NCBI GenBank assembly: GCA_020086605.1
Contig: JACBWW010000004.1
Span: 37,490,618 to 37,554,617 of the forward strand
Length of the DNA: 64,000 bases
Direction: 5' to 3'
Origin: Lanius collurio
Lineage: Eukaryota; Chordata; Aves; Passeriformes; Laniidae
The notes beneath the pieces were generated by a model. The model saw nothing but the letters and a program-made list of their open reading frames with translations. It made no database searches and was not told where the DNA came from. The translations under genes were made by a program, and so were the position numbers. Below, one piece after another: positions 35,239-49,400 of this stretch (its first letter is position 1; every line of letters begins with the position of its first letter).

Positions 35239-38200
35239 GAAGCTCTGTGCTGTGTTAAGATCCAATGTTTTATAATCCAATACTAGTTGTTTCAGTTTTT
35301 CAGAGTTCATGGAATATATTGCATTACTTTCTACCTTAAAACTGTGGAAATACTACAAATATGTATATTTTTTCTGTGTAGTCAGATATAATATAGTCTA
35401 TGAGTTATAGAAAATTTGCATGTTTAGTTCTTCACTTCCCTGAATTTCATATTAAGTTCACCTAAGTGATAAACAAAACCCCCACTTATTTTTCATAAAA
35501 TGTTTCAATTGACTTGATATATAATCAGTCATAAAAAATAAATTGAATTCTGTTTGAATGTTTGAGGATACTTGACAGAAAAATAATTACATGGTTTCAA
35601 GAGGTGTTTCTCTACAACAAATCTTAAAGTAAACCATGTCTTATTTTGCATTAAGTCTTTCCCTCTCTGCATTAAAGTCTTAATTATATTGACAAAGCAT
35701 AAAACCAGAACTGAATCTGGAGTAGAGTAGCAATTGTCTGCCTTTCTTGGGGCATCTTTGCAAATGATCATGTTCTCTTTTGTGTTTGGTAGTCTTTTTT
35801 TTTATTCTCAAAATTAAGACTGTGAATTAATAGATTGTACTTTTTGATTTGATTTTACAAAATTTTGAAGTAATTTTCATTTAATTATTTTACTGTATCT
35901 TCCTGCTTTCTACTGGTTGTCCTCCTTGCACTGCCCAAACTGTAGTAAAATAATTTTGATTAATTGTGTATAAATTATCTTAGATTCCTGTCTGTCAGTG
36001 TTTGTATGTCCATGTTCACCTCATTAACTTTATTGAAGTGTGATAAAATAATTGCTCAAGGTTAGGTGGATAAAGAACATTGATCTTATAAATTGTTCTT
36101 CCCAAAAACAAGGATAATATTTGTGGAAAACTTCCCAGTTTTGACTTTAAAAGAAGGTTTGATTCAAGATGAACAAAAGGACTATACTGTAAATATTTTA
36201 GCCACCTAATTGCAAAAGTGTTCTGCCTCTTTAGTGCTTGGAACAGACTAAGACTCAGCATCAATGTGAGTCAGTAGAATTGTTGACAAGACCAGCAGGT
36301 CTCATTCATATTTCAGGTTTCCTGAACAGCCACAGTATTGCTACTTGATGGGGTGGAGAATGTACTGTAGGGAGTCATGTAAGGTTTATATTTGATTTTG
36401 CTCTTTACAACTCCGAGATAGATTTTCTCTGGCTTAACCTAAAGCACAGTCCAGACAGAATCATCCTGAGGGCATTTACTGATGGCATCTTGAAATACAG
36501 TGGTGGTTTTACTGACTGCTCTCTGCTGCATCTCTAGTCTGTCATCTGTGCTGCTGTGTGCTAATGAAATGCCACTGAGGCTGCAGTGAAGCACAGCCAC
36601 TCCTTTGCTGCCAGAGCACCAGAACTGATTTTTTTTGTTGTTTTTTTGGCATGCAATATCATAGCTTAGAAGTGTGCACTTTTACTTTGTGACTTTTTAA
36701 TATTATTGGAGTATTCACAGGAACCTTACAATCATCTTCAGCACCCAGAACATTCCCGATGCAGCAGCCATACTTATGATTTACAAACACAAATGAAGAT
36801 TATTTGTAACTATCTCCATCTAAGTTGCTGATAAACCTTTAGACAGAGAGGGGTCGTGTCTTTGTTATGCATGTACAGCTGCTGTAACAAATACATCTCT
36901 GATCCTGAGAGGTATTTTTGCCCATTACAGTACTATATGTAATAAACAGTTAAGGGTTGCATTTGCCAATGTGTAAGTGCTGATCACAGAATGCAGTTCT
37001 GTTCTGCTCCGTTCCATTTCTGCTAGTACAGCATCTAGGAAAAATAATGAGTATATGAGTCAATTTATAAAATCTGTCTTTTCTGCAATGATATACAGAA
37101 AATATAATGAAAAAATCATTCATTTTTACCTCATCCATATATCCTAATAGTTTTAATAAGGTTGCTTTTGGGGTTTTTTATACATGCAGGGTATAATTTG
37201 TGGACTTGAGAATTCCTTAACAATTTGTACTATTCCTACCTCAATATAAGTAAGTGTTTTGCTTTCTGAACAATCAAGCAGTATTTTTTCACAGGTAGAA
37301 ATACTGGTGCAAGTTCCAAGCAACAAAAAATCAAACCTTAAATATGCATTTTGAGCCTTCATTTTCTTTGTGCCCCTTAAACATGAGTCACTCTTGGCAG
37401 GAACAGCCGGGCCTTCACGTGCACACAAATGGTATTCTGTTTTGACTGGCTATGCTTCAGTAAATGATTTATATATTAACAAAGAGTCAATGACAGACTG
37501 ATTTTGAATCTGGAGCCCTGGACTGAATCCACTGCAGACTCTGGCACTGATGATTCCTGATTGCTAGTGTTCACAATGGCAGCATTGGCAGGATACTAAA
37601 CAGAAACTTGTTTCTGTCTTCTGAATTGCTGTCTTCAACAGCTCATGATTTCTTCTTCAGTTGATCCCTAAATGCATCAGATTATAAAACAGAAACTGGG
37701 GACAAGTCTAAGACAAATTATCTGAAATATCTTTCTGTACACTTACTAAAGAATTAAAAGGGTGAGACTTATTATAGTTCTTTAAAAAAACACAAGACCA
37801 ATACAATGCTTACATTCCAATTATATTTTAATTTAGGTTTGTAACTGAGTTAAAATAAGTAGTTCACAGACCTTATGCTACCTGTCTATAAAAACATGAA
37901 TTGCCCTTTGAGATAGATGATTCTCTGGAAAATAGGACTATGTGTCAGGACCACATAAAAACCATTGCAAGGGGTGTTTGTGATTGCATTATGTGTTGCA
38001 TAACATGCTTCATTCATATTATTGAGAATTAAAACACTTTCATGGCATCTTTGATAGCAGCTGCAATTCATTATTAATGTTTTTCTGGAGTCTGATCTAA
38101 ATCATGTATAATCAATCCATAAATGTTCAGACTTTCTTTATGAGTTATATAGGCAGTACACAGTACATCTTGATGTTCAAACAGTAAGAATGACAAGAAA

Positions 38201-41200
38201 TATCTGATAGTTCTGAAAACAATAATTTCTGATACCTCAAAAATTAGGTCTATGGAAGTGTTTCGAAACATTAAATTCTATATCACATACTTTTCAGTAC
38301 ACATTCATAATAATGAAGCCACATGTGTTGTGGTACATATCTAAGCATAAGAATCACAAAAATAGTAGACACTACAATCAGGAAATACCAAAAATAATCT
38401 TGTTTCTTCAAAATTTGTCTTTCTCCAGGATATAGGATATAATTTTGGTTTGCAAGTCAATTGCGAATTCCACTAACGAACTTCTGTATTGAGATTGCCT
38501 TCTTTCTTTTATAGAATAAAGCAGAAGCTGTGTGGGTGGAATACTTATGCAGAGGCCAAGAAACCCATATTCTGCTCTATCTCTGAAAGAATTTGGACTT
38601 CCAGTTTTCAAGAATCATCTCTTGTTACAAGTTTTAAGGAAATCTGAAATAGATGATATTCGAGGTGGTGCTTTCTGTATGTATTGTTTATCTATTATTA
38701 TAACAAGTAGAGCCCTTGGATAAGAGGTGCAAATTCCCAAACAATTGGTACAAAGGAGCAAGCAATTACATTGAAACTTGGTTTTCTATTTTCAAGAACT
38801 CATGAGTCTTGTAAAATAGAACTGTATTGTGTGAATCAACACACGCAGGTGACCAAGGGTGAACAAAAAACAAACAAAAAAAAAACACTGAAAGAGCAGA
38901 GTAAATTTATTTCATTATCTTGCTGTCTGGATGGTCCCAAAACTGACTTTGCAATCATGCAAAATGAAGACACAGGCACTGTAAAGCTTAGTTCAATTCT
39001 AGGCAGGGCAGCAGATCAGCTATTCTCACCCTTTCATCAAAGACCTGCACATGAGTAATTTACCACTACATGTAGATTAGATATTTAATCCAAAATTTAA
39101 TTCCAACCCAAAGAAGCTATACAGCTTAGATACAAATTGCTTTCACCACTTACTCCTGATCTATGGTGAACAGGTAAATACTTCAGCCACAGACAGTACT
39201 AAAGCCTTTGGAAAGGCCTGTAAGAGCTACCTGTGGGCAAGAAGAGGAATCATGAAAAGGTTGTGAGAAAATAGGTCCAGAATTATTCTGCATCAGCGTA
39301 GAATGTCAGTTAAGAAATTTAAATGCTAGGAATGAATGGCTGTACTGTGCAAAAGAAGATATTAATACAACCTAGATATTAATGCAGGTCTCCTTCTGTG
39401 GAGTTGGCAAAAATAAAGTATTATTTCCTTTAAGTAACTATTTGGGCATTTCAAGGCTTTTCTCCTAGGAGAATTATTCCTATTTATTTGAAAGGGAGAA
39501 ATGGTGCAGAAAAGACAAATTTCTTGCCAAATATTCCATCAACCGGTGTCAGAGGCTTTAGTAATACTGATAAAGCCAAGGGGGTTTTTTTGTAAGGTGG
39601 ATATCTTAATACTAGAGTCTACGATGCAACTCCTGCTCTTCACTAAACATAAATGCCATAAAATTTAGTCACCAAGATCTAGATTAAATTATCAAATGGA
39701 AATAACCGAGATCTCAGGAAAATATAAAGTCATCCTTCTCATTATTATTCATTCCTTGTCCTCATGGAGGTGGTACAATATTCAGGAAGTGTGGGTGTTT
39801 GTAACTACTGTAAATATCTGTGGGTTTTTTCCCCTGTGTGGACAGCTGTGAAGTTTTATTAAATAATCTGGCTTTGCTGATTGGCATAGGTTATTTTTTA
39901 AGGTCACATCAACAACATGTTACTTAAAACTAGATTCTCTTTTTGAAATTAGAATGTTTTACTTACTTTTTTTTTTTTTTAATTTGTTATTCTATCATTG
40001 GGAAGAAAAGTTTTCTTTGCCATTATTAGCTTTTTCACTTCATCCTGTTAGTATTTCCAGATTCACATATTGTTTTATCACTAGTTCAGGAGACTTAAAA
40101 CTGAAGCAAGCTTTGAATTAGTCTAGTAAATGTAGGTGAAAAGTGATGACATTGCCTGCAACAGAAGTATTTTGTAGCAAATCATTTTTATAACTTTTTT
40201 ATTCCAGTCAGCTCAACATTATATATGGGCCACAACCGAAATAACAAAAGCTCAATCATAAATTTGCAAAAGGAGTTCAAAGTTTTCAGCATGAAAACTA
40301 CTGCAGGGTACCAAGACAAACAGATGTCTGCCTTGATCTGAGACAGAAGTAACAAAACTCTCAGAATAAATAGCAAGAATTCTTGTGGTCTTAAATTTTT
40401 TTTTTCTTCTCTATCAAGTATAGCAGAAAGAACTAATAAAGTTCTTCAATTGTCACTCTTAAGAAAAATTTGAAAATTTCAGCTGTAGGAAGCAGAACTC
40501 TTGTGGTGAAATAATCAGTCAATTTTCATAAGGATATTCACTCAGAACACTAAAGTCTGGACTTTGCTGGCATTTGACTGCGACACCCACAAGAAAAATC
40601 AAGATATTGCAGGAAGCAATGCCAATGATTTAGTCCGTGGGCTTGTTGAATAAGAGCCTGAGATAAAGCAAAAAAGTCTTCAGACTTTGTGTTCTACTTT
40701 AAATGCTACCAACTGGATCCTTTAAAAAAATAAAAGGAGTTGAGCCACTTGTGCTGCTGTTTATTGTGCTGCAGGAACAGAGCACAACCCCTACCTCATG
40801 CATCTCCCTTTAATGTTAAGGATTTCATAAACAAGCAACAGAGGAAACAATAAAAGCTTACAGTCTTTGTGTCAAAAGTTTAGACAAGTAGAGGAAAAAG
40901 ACCATTTAAGTATGTTTTGGAAGCAGAAGTAGACATGGGGGTTTTTCACCTTGACTATTTTTTTTCTTTGCTTTTCAACTTAGTGAAATGAGGGTCTGAA
41001 AGCAAAGGAAGCTTTTTAAAGACTTAATAATTTTTTTATGGAGGATTTTTCTTATGCTTTAAAGGTCACTAGTGAAAGAATTTTGATGCTACAAGCATCT
41101 GCATTGTCCCCCCAAAATATTTGTATATTTAGAAGGTAACAGCCCCATGGATAAAATTTATATCTTTGGTTGGTTATTGTGAGTTTCTCCTTGCTTTTGG

Positions 41201-44200
41201 TTATTTATTTTTTTTTCCTAAAATGTGCTTCAACCCAATTAAAGGAATTACTGTTTTTCACCTTACATCAGCCTTTATTTCTGTTGAGGGCAAATTTAAA
41301 CTTGAATGTTTAAGAATTCTTCAGGCTGGCATGTATCAATGTAAAGCAGAATGAAACTCTAAAACTTTTGAGATCCCACTAAGACAGTCAATGAGCTAGA
41401 TGCTAAATTCTATCCTGAAAACACTCTAAAATGCTTGGCTTTAATGTTTTTACTGAATTGGAGTACAGTGCCTTTCTGAATCAAACCCACTTGTGTTCTC
41501 TGGAACTCAAGGGGGTTCAGGACTCCAAGAACCCACAAGACCCAGTACAGAAACTGAAGTTAAGGAATCACATACCATGTTCAGCAGAAGTCAGATTTTT
41601 AAACTTTTTTTCTTCTTTCTTTTGGTCAGGAAATAACCTTTTTCAAATTTAACCTTCATATTATTTAACTAAAATAAGGCAATTTTAATCCTGTTGATGT
41701 ATGGGGATAACTACAATTTTACTTTGCTCATTCCTGTGGACATCTATATTCACTTATTTCTTCCTCCACTAGTCAAAGTGTCAGGTGTTTGATCACGAGG
41801 AGATTTCTATTTTTCACAAAAAAGAAATGAATGTTAGAGGATGGCTTTAGATGGTTTTGGTCATGTCAAAAAGATAAAGCAGCCCGTTTATCTAGCATTG
41901 TCTGATAGAAGAGAGAAAAGCTTTTAAGGGATTTTTTTCCTTTATTTATTTCTTAAATAACATGTACTTATTTGGAAGAATTTTTAAAAACTCAAGGGAA
42001 GGAGGCTGTACTTTTAGCTGGAATATTTCTTCGCCTGAGTGAACAGAAACAAGTGTCTGCCTTTGATAACTGTGCAGGCACTAGACTCTGAATATTAAAG
42101 AGGGTTGGCAGCTACAGTATAAACTGGGGCACTTGCCATTTCTGGACAAACTGTGTCATTCTTACTGGAAAGTCAGCTAGTAAATGCTTCAGCATTTTGT
42201 CTGCTGTGGTTCTTTTTTGGCAAACTGAAAAATGATGAAAAAATGAACTGAACTGGGAATTCTTTAATCTAGTTATTTTCAGGAGATGACTTTCTAATTT
42301 AGCTTTAAATGTGTTGTTATTTAGTGGAACACCAGAGCTCAGAGGGAAGAGGTTTGCTGCTTGTATTAAAAAAAATGCTGGATAAAAACACAAATAGTAG
42401 ATAAAAAAAAAAGACTGCTCTGGTCATTAAAAAGTTTCCAAATATTTGCACAAGCAGAAAGGTAAATCATTCTGCAGTATCTCCCTGGCAATCCATATAC
42501 ACCCAGCCAGTGTTCTCTAATGGGATATTCTGCTAAACACAGCTGGCATGGCTACTGCAAAGATAGGTACCACTGTGTTCCTGAAAAAGCTGCATGTCTG
42601 AGGTTGCTGACATTGCTGCCTGCTCTTCATTTAGATACTGTACATTTTAATCCTTAGAGGAGCTGGAGTTGTTTGAAGGCAGTGTCTCTCTGCTGCAGAT
42701 TAAAGTTGGCATTGAGATGGCAAACACTTGTAGCTAGCACCAAAACTTGAGGCTTTTCTCACTGGGGTCGAATACAAAAGATCAATTGCCTTTGGTGTGT
42801 GGAGAACTGAGCTGCTAACGGGGAGATGCTGGTAGCTCTTGCCACCAGTTCACTTCAATGAGCAAAAGGGATGGACCTGTGCTCGAATTTTCGTGCTGCT
42901 GGTGCTTTGCACCCCTGCCAAGCAGTAATTTCAGCCAAACCTCTACAGATTTTAAGTGCAACATCTCTGTGACCTCATTGCATGAGGGAACACTTCATAG
43001 TTTTGGCATCATGATTTCTGTCTGTACTGGCTTAGTTTGATGCCTGCGACATGAGGAAACCTTTACTCAGCTCAAGTACCAAGCACAAAAGAATTTCTGT
43101 GGAGTAAGAAATTACTGGTCTGTATGAAATTTCTTGACATGTTCTAGTTAAGTTAGAACTACTATTTCACATATATGAAATCCACATGTGCCATTAACAG
43201 TTCTTTGAGGCATTTGTTTATTTGATATTGGGAACAATGGATTTAATAACACCTGGTTGATTTTTTAAAATTGCATTGCATATGTTCACCAGTTTTATTT
43301 GTAGAAGTACAATTAAAATCTAATTTTTATATTTATAGTAATTCTGACCAGGTTTTCTTTCTCTGCTGCTGAGCCTGATAGGCCAAAATTCTACCCTGTG
43401 AACAAACCTTCTTCAAGACTCCGGAAATTATTCTAAGTTACTCATCTTTGCTTTCACCTTTCTGCTTTTTTCAACTTTCTCTGTCTCCTTATTTTGCTAT
43501 GTGATTGTAATTATCATATTCAGAATGATTTGCACTTCTATAGCAAAGCTCTCAAAGTGCTGATCAAACATTAATAAAGCTTCACAGTGGAGCTGCTCAA
43601 TATTTTGATCACCTTTTTCATGGAACACACATATTCATCAAAACCAGGAACGTGTTTTGATAAATTTTCAATTTAGAAAACATTGTGACAGAGTTCTGAA
43701 GCAGGCAAAGCCTGCATATTTCAACAAGAGTTTCACATATCTTGGAAATAGTTTTTCATTTGAATGATGATTAATAATTGAAAAAAAGTGAAGCCAAATG
43801 AAGCATCATAAAAGCATAAAAAATTAGATAAGGCGTGAATTGATCAAATGTTTAGTTTTGAAATATTTGGAAAACTTCAGTCTCCTATTTGAGATCAAGG
43901 AAAGAAATGCAAAAGGGAATTCAAGTGCATGAAAAAGTGTTGCATTAGATACCAAATTTTGTCCTGAAAAAAAAATGCCAAGAGAAAAGAGAATTCTCTC
44001 TACATAATCTAATGTATGCCTAATGTAGAAATAGTAAAATCTCAAATCACTTAGAGATATCATTGTTTTTCTGACTATTCACAGGAACATACTGCAGTTA
44101 AGCCAAAAGCAAGCAATCCCAACAGCAACATTCACTTCTCTGTTTTTTTCTTGCTCTTCTAAACTATAGCTGACATTGTCTCACACCAATTAATGCCTTT

Positions 44201-46268
44201 AATGATTTTTGGGCTAAGAATGTGGGAATCCTTAATTTTCATTGGCAAAATTAAGGATCAGGTAGGTTTAACATTAATGAGTTGACTTACAGGCCCTGTA
44301 GATAGTGTTTTTGTGTTTCTAACAAATTCACATATATTAACACAATTAAGTGCTGTTGCACAGTGCATTCAGAAGCAGCAGATGTGAGCAGGTGAACAAA
44401 GGCTGATATAACCTGTACATGCATTGGCATCACACTGCATGTAAGGCAGACAACATGCAGGTCTTATAAAGATCTCAGGCAGCAGTCAAAAGAAATTACT
44501 TAGAGCTTGTTTTTGTCAGGGTCTTGGTTTGAAACGGATCTGATCTGTTTATAGACAGATGACATCCATGCTAAATACTGAGGAAGGAGACAATACACAG
44601 TAATTAGTCCCAAAGCTATTTTCTAAGTCCTGGATAGGAAGCAGCTTCATTCAGTAGGGTCCTGAGGGTCGATGGAAAGATGCTCAGCTCTAGGCTGGAA
44701 GATGCATCAAATTTATGCTTCATGGCAGCACTCAGTATCTTCCAGGACGAAGCCCATCAAGATCAGTAAGCATGCTGATCCAAGTGCAGTCTGATCCAAG
44801 GTTTTAATTTAATTTCTGCTTTCCAGAGTCAGGAAGTTCATCAGTAAGATCCGCTGTCATTTGGCACAATAGGATTATAGGGTCAGCAACTAGATGCTGT
44901 CATGAAGACAATATGCTCAGCACTGGCATTTCTTATTCCTTTCTCATTTAGAAATTATCTTCAGCATTTAGTTGATTGTTTTCAGCAATTAAATGCATAG
45001 GCTTTAAATAATTCTGTCTTAGCTGCATCAGTGTTACAGCTTCATTCAACTGATAAACCTGTGTGGGGCCAGCTTACAATGAGGAATTTCAGGAAATAAA
45101 CTCTTGTAGTGAGTAGCCTGTGCCCGAAGCTCTTTGTTGGATTTTTTGTTTGTTTGATTTCTGAATATTATATTAAAGTACAACAAGAGGCATATTAATA
45201 AGACTTGCCTATGCCAGCAGTGATTTGGTCAGTTCACTTAATCTCATAGATCTTTCCCAAGTTAGTCAGTGTTAGCTTGCTGCTATTCTTCCCCTTGTGG
45301 AAGTTTGCCAAAGTAACCTTCAATCAGGCCCTGCTCAGCAATGGCAGGCTGTTATTAAAAGTGTGAAAATATCTCCTGTCCTGCTGAAGTGGTGTCAGTG
45401 TTGGACAAACAATACACAAAATAAAGTCGTTGGACTCCTGTGGCTGACAAATTTATCTAGAATTGGGGAAGATTTGGTTCTTAATAACTACTCAGTAAAA
45501 TTTTGCATAAAAGCAGTTTTACATGGATGTGAAATACAAAATCAAGTCTAGGCATGAGCTCTAGATAGCAGGACTTGATTTTCTTCTCTCTGCTTTTCTC
45601 TCAGCCTATGCTGTATGCTGAAAATATCAAAAATTGCTTTCATGTATCTTTGAAAGGTTTTAGCTTTAGAAGGCAGTTGTCTGGGGAGGAATGTCAGGTG
45701 GGTTTTGTTTTCCAAAGTGGCCATTGCTCAGTTTTCACTCAGCTAGTTCTAAATGTGTCTCTTTTCAGTATCCAATTGCCTTTTGATTTTGTTTTGAGAT
45801 GTCTTGCATAATGCAGGGAGAAGTACATGCTTAACATAGCTTCCTGTGCTCCACTTCAGAGAAATTGGAGACTAATGTGGGAGGGAGTGAGAAGTTCTCA
45901 AAAAGCTACCAAGATCTACCTTTACCTTTCAAAATTCTTTATGCCTAAGGACATAAAAAAAAAACCCAAAAAAACCAAAAAAAAAAAAACCACAAAAAAC
46001 TTTCATGCTGAGAACTGAATTTTTTTCAGGTGTTTTTTTCCTCAAGCATCTGTCTATTCTTTCTAAGTGATGACCTAGCATAACTTAATTTATAAAAGGT
46101 GATGACAATGAAGTTCTTTTTACAATTCTGGATAACTTACTTTTTCTGTTATTGTAAAGTTTCAAGCAGTAGTCAACATGTGATTCTGCAATTTCAAATT
46201 TTGCACTGAAACACGTGAGAGTACCTACTGGCAGAGATGTTCCATACTGAAGGCCTAACTCCTCCCTG
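35239..46268. other. Unique AT-rich noncoding DNA, no gene recognised
   Basis: About 11 kb without a recognised transposable element or gene. Open frames stay below 100 codons (95 codons at 38771-39058; 93 at 42112-42393, minus). Two less AT-rich blocks, 36440-36625 and 42530-42800, are candidate conserved noncoding elements described in the findings. An A-rich simple patch lies at 45955-46000. Confidence 0.55.
45955..46000 (+). repeat. A-rich low-complexity tract
   Basis: About 46 bases, almost all A with scattered CC and CCC interruptions. No retrotransposed gene body is recognisable upstream, so it is treated as simple sequence, not as the poly-A tail of a processed pseudogene. Confidence 0.8.
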
Positions 46269-46402
46269 CAATTAGCTCAGTGGGTCATGGTGCTAATAAC
46301 ATCAATGTTATGGCTTTGATCCCCTTACAGGCCATTTACTTAAGAGTTAGACTCAATGATCCTCGTGGGTGCCCTCCAACTCAGAATATTCTGTGAACCT
46401 GT
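46269..46402 (+). mobile_element. tRNA-Ile/CR1 composite SINE (TguSINE1-like), copy 1
   Basis: The first ~70 bases copy a tRNA-Ile: TTAGCTCAGTGGGTCATGG (A box), then TGCTAATAAC with an AAT anticodon loop, then GGCTTTGATCCCC (B box) and ACAGGCCA matching the acceptor end. The rest is a CR1-type tail: ACTTAAGAGTT, then GATCCTCGTGGGTGCCCTCC, AACTCAGAATATTCTGTGAA. This head-plus-CR1-tail layout is that of the zebra-finch family TguSINE1. Such elements are transcribed by RNA polymerase III from the internal boxes and mobilised by a CR1 reverse transcriptase that recognises the shared tail. It is not a functional tRNA gene: the D and anticodon stems are damaged and the TSL region is mutated. Confidence 0.85.
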
Positions 46403-49400
46403 GTCTGGGATGTGTGGGCTTCACTGTGCTATCCTAGCAATGTCAGAATTCTGGCAGGGCTACCCTGTGCCCATCATATCTGTACAACCTAAGAAACACC
46501 TTTGACTTTCTAGCTTCTGGATACATTCCATTTCACGATGAACTTGCACCCCTGCCATTTTTTAAGTTTGCAAAAAACTGGCACCAGTAATGCAGCACTC
46601 AAAAATCTGCTGCATAGGAATTGAAAGGTAAAAAACAATGATCTGCCAAAGTCTATTTTTTTTTTTTCATTTGCTGAACATGCAAATAGTTCAGTATCAA
46701 GTTATTATTGCCACAGAAGAGATATTCCAGCATCTGGTTATTGGTGTATAGAAAGGAGGTCTGTACTTTTGAGAGTGGAGATTTTTTATAAGGAATTGCA
46801 ATGACTGTGTTTATGGGCATTTAAAGATTCTCTAGTGTTCAATGTTTTATATTTACAGTGCTCTAGGTTCAAGAGAATTTCAGACCAGGGATGAACAGCA
46901 AAATGCTTGATTAAAAATAAACCTCTTAAAATCAAAACAGTTTCCGGCTTTTCTTCCTCTGCAGTTTCCAAAGAAATTCTTACAGCAGTTTGCTAGAAAG
47001 TATGATTTGGTTTTATGAGTTTTTTAAAGTCATAGTTTAAAGTTTAAAATAACTCTAATGCTGAAAGTAGTTTTATAGTAGCAAAGGAAAAAATAGGTGG
47101 GAGATTTTATGGTCTACAGATGAAATGGAAACCTTGCCCCCAAGTTCTGTTTGCAAGGAAGCAGAGAAATTGCAATATTTAATGGTTGCAGTCTTTTGAA
47201 CATTGAGAGTTTAAAAAGAGAAAGAATTATAGAAAACCTTCTGTATCCCATAGCCGAGCAGTTCCAAAGGTAATATTTTTTATTTTTTTGACCCAACTAA
47301 AGATAGCCTAAATTACTAGCTGTGGTCTTCCTTAGTTTTTTTCCTGGGACATTCTCAAACTTTTAAAATACTCCCTTTATGTTACTTTTATATAAATCTC
47401 CATAAAAATAACAAACTGGCCTAGACTATCACTTACCAGCTTTTGATAAGAGAACAATATCAATTTTATGAATCTGACTTTTGCCTGTGCTGCGAGCTGG
47501 AATCTGGTAAGCAGGGAAACATTTATCTACTGGCCTGTGCTTCAGCAATAAGCTGTGCCAGCTGTGGCAGGAAACTTTGGCTGTGAGAATGGATCCCAAT
47601 CAATGAGACTCTTGAGACAGTTACACTGCAGCATCTGGATCTGAAAAGATATTTGTATATAACTTACAATACAACCTGACTGGAAGCTGTCCCTTATTTT
47701 GTTTTCATCAATTGGTCCTGAAAACTCCATTTCTACCCGTTGATTTGGGCACTCATTTGTGTTCTTCCTGATGTCATCTTGTCTACATGGAAAAAAGTTT
47801 CAGTAAGAAGCCAAAGCTACAGGCTTATATGTAGGAAAAATGCAAAATGGCAGAAGAGTTTCATGTCAGACAAAAAGAAAGCTTACAGGTTTAAGTATAT
47901 TGGTCCCTAATAAATTGCTAAAAAAAAAAGCAAAGATATTAGCAGAATAATGAGAATTTTATCACTTCATGGTATTAAGTGAACGTATGAAAGAAATTAA
48001 CTATGTCATTCCACGTTTTTAATATTTGTGTGATGAAAACTCTACTATTTTTAATGGCCAAGGAGAAAGAACAGGCCAGTTACCAAAATGATACACAGAA
48101 GTTTGGAAATAACTGCTCTGCCAGAAAGACTCTACTTTTTAAAATATCATCTTCATACGTAATAAGGAGGAAGAAGGCTTGTAGAAATGTTTTTAATAAT
48201 TTTTTGAAACCATTAATTTGGAGGAATCCTAATTTAAATCTAGATTATGACTGAAAGTCTGAAACTGCCATAACAGTTTAGGAATTTACTGTCTCAAAAT
48301 TAAAATGACAATTAAATTTTTCCAAGCTTCTGGAATTTTTGGATGGAGAATTGAACAATATTAACAAATTAATAACTGTTCCTGTTTATGCAGATATTCC
48401 CTTAGCAATTTTAAAATGTTACAAAAGATGAGAAAGTAGACCAGTCATATGACTTGGAGGGAGGTTAATCCTGTCAAGTTCTGGTGTCTCCCCGAGGTCG
48501 GGGTGAATTGTATTTGGATTACACTGACTGTACTAGGTCAGCCTTGACTCCAGTGAGAGATTGGGTACCTATTTTGTAGAGAAAGACTTACACTGCAATT
48601 AACAAGATGAGGTGAAAGTATGCTTTGAAATTCAACATGGGAAGAAAAAGAGTAAGAGGAGAATACAGTACTCAGTTATACAGGTTGAACTTAATAGAAT
48701 TGTGGGAAGCAATGGAAGATGTTGAAACAAGATTTTTGTCTCTTCATGAAGCCCTAAACAATAATGTACAAAGCAGGTGTGCTTCTTAGAAAGAAAGACC
48801 TTTTACAACACATAAAGGAAAGAAAAAGGCAACAGAGGAGAACATGAGAGAAGAGAAGAGGAATTATTTTAGGGAATATGTAGCTACTAGAAACTGTTCA
48901 GCGGGCAGTTTGTGGATGGAATCAGACCTCACTGAACGGGACATATGAGCAGGACACCAGGCATGAGACAGCATGATAAATACCTGAGTTAAAATAATGA
49001 GGAGAAAATAGAAATAAAACATAAAAAAAGAGAACTGATTATGCACTGGGCAAATAATTTTTTACTATATTACCCAGACTGTGTGTTTAAGTAAAATAAA
49101 ATTTTAAAAAGTTTGTTATTGTTTTAGAAAATAAAGGATATCAGGTAAAGTTGGCATATCAGATAATGTATCCTTTTTGATAAAAAGATGATAATGAAGA
49201 ACTTAAGCTTAAGAAACTGTTAGTTTTAAAATAACTAGAGTAGCTAGTGAAACAAAACCAAGAATGTGTGCTTCATCTGTATTATTATCACACTAGACAG
49301 AAGAAACACTATTAAAAAATTAAGTTGCAGGATATGTCTCAGATATAAGAACTGTGGAAAACCATCTATAGCAATGGTAGACAATCAATCATAATTCAAT

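Noticed and set aside
45955..46000. Poly-A tail of a processed pseudogene
   Set aside because: The tract is interrupted by C runs and no recognisable coding or transcript sequence precedes it.
46269..46342. Functional tRNA-Ile gene
   Set aside because: Damaged stems, a mutated B-box arm and direct continuation into a CR1-type tail show it is a SINE head, not a tRNA gene.
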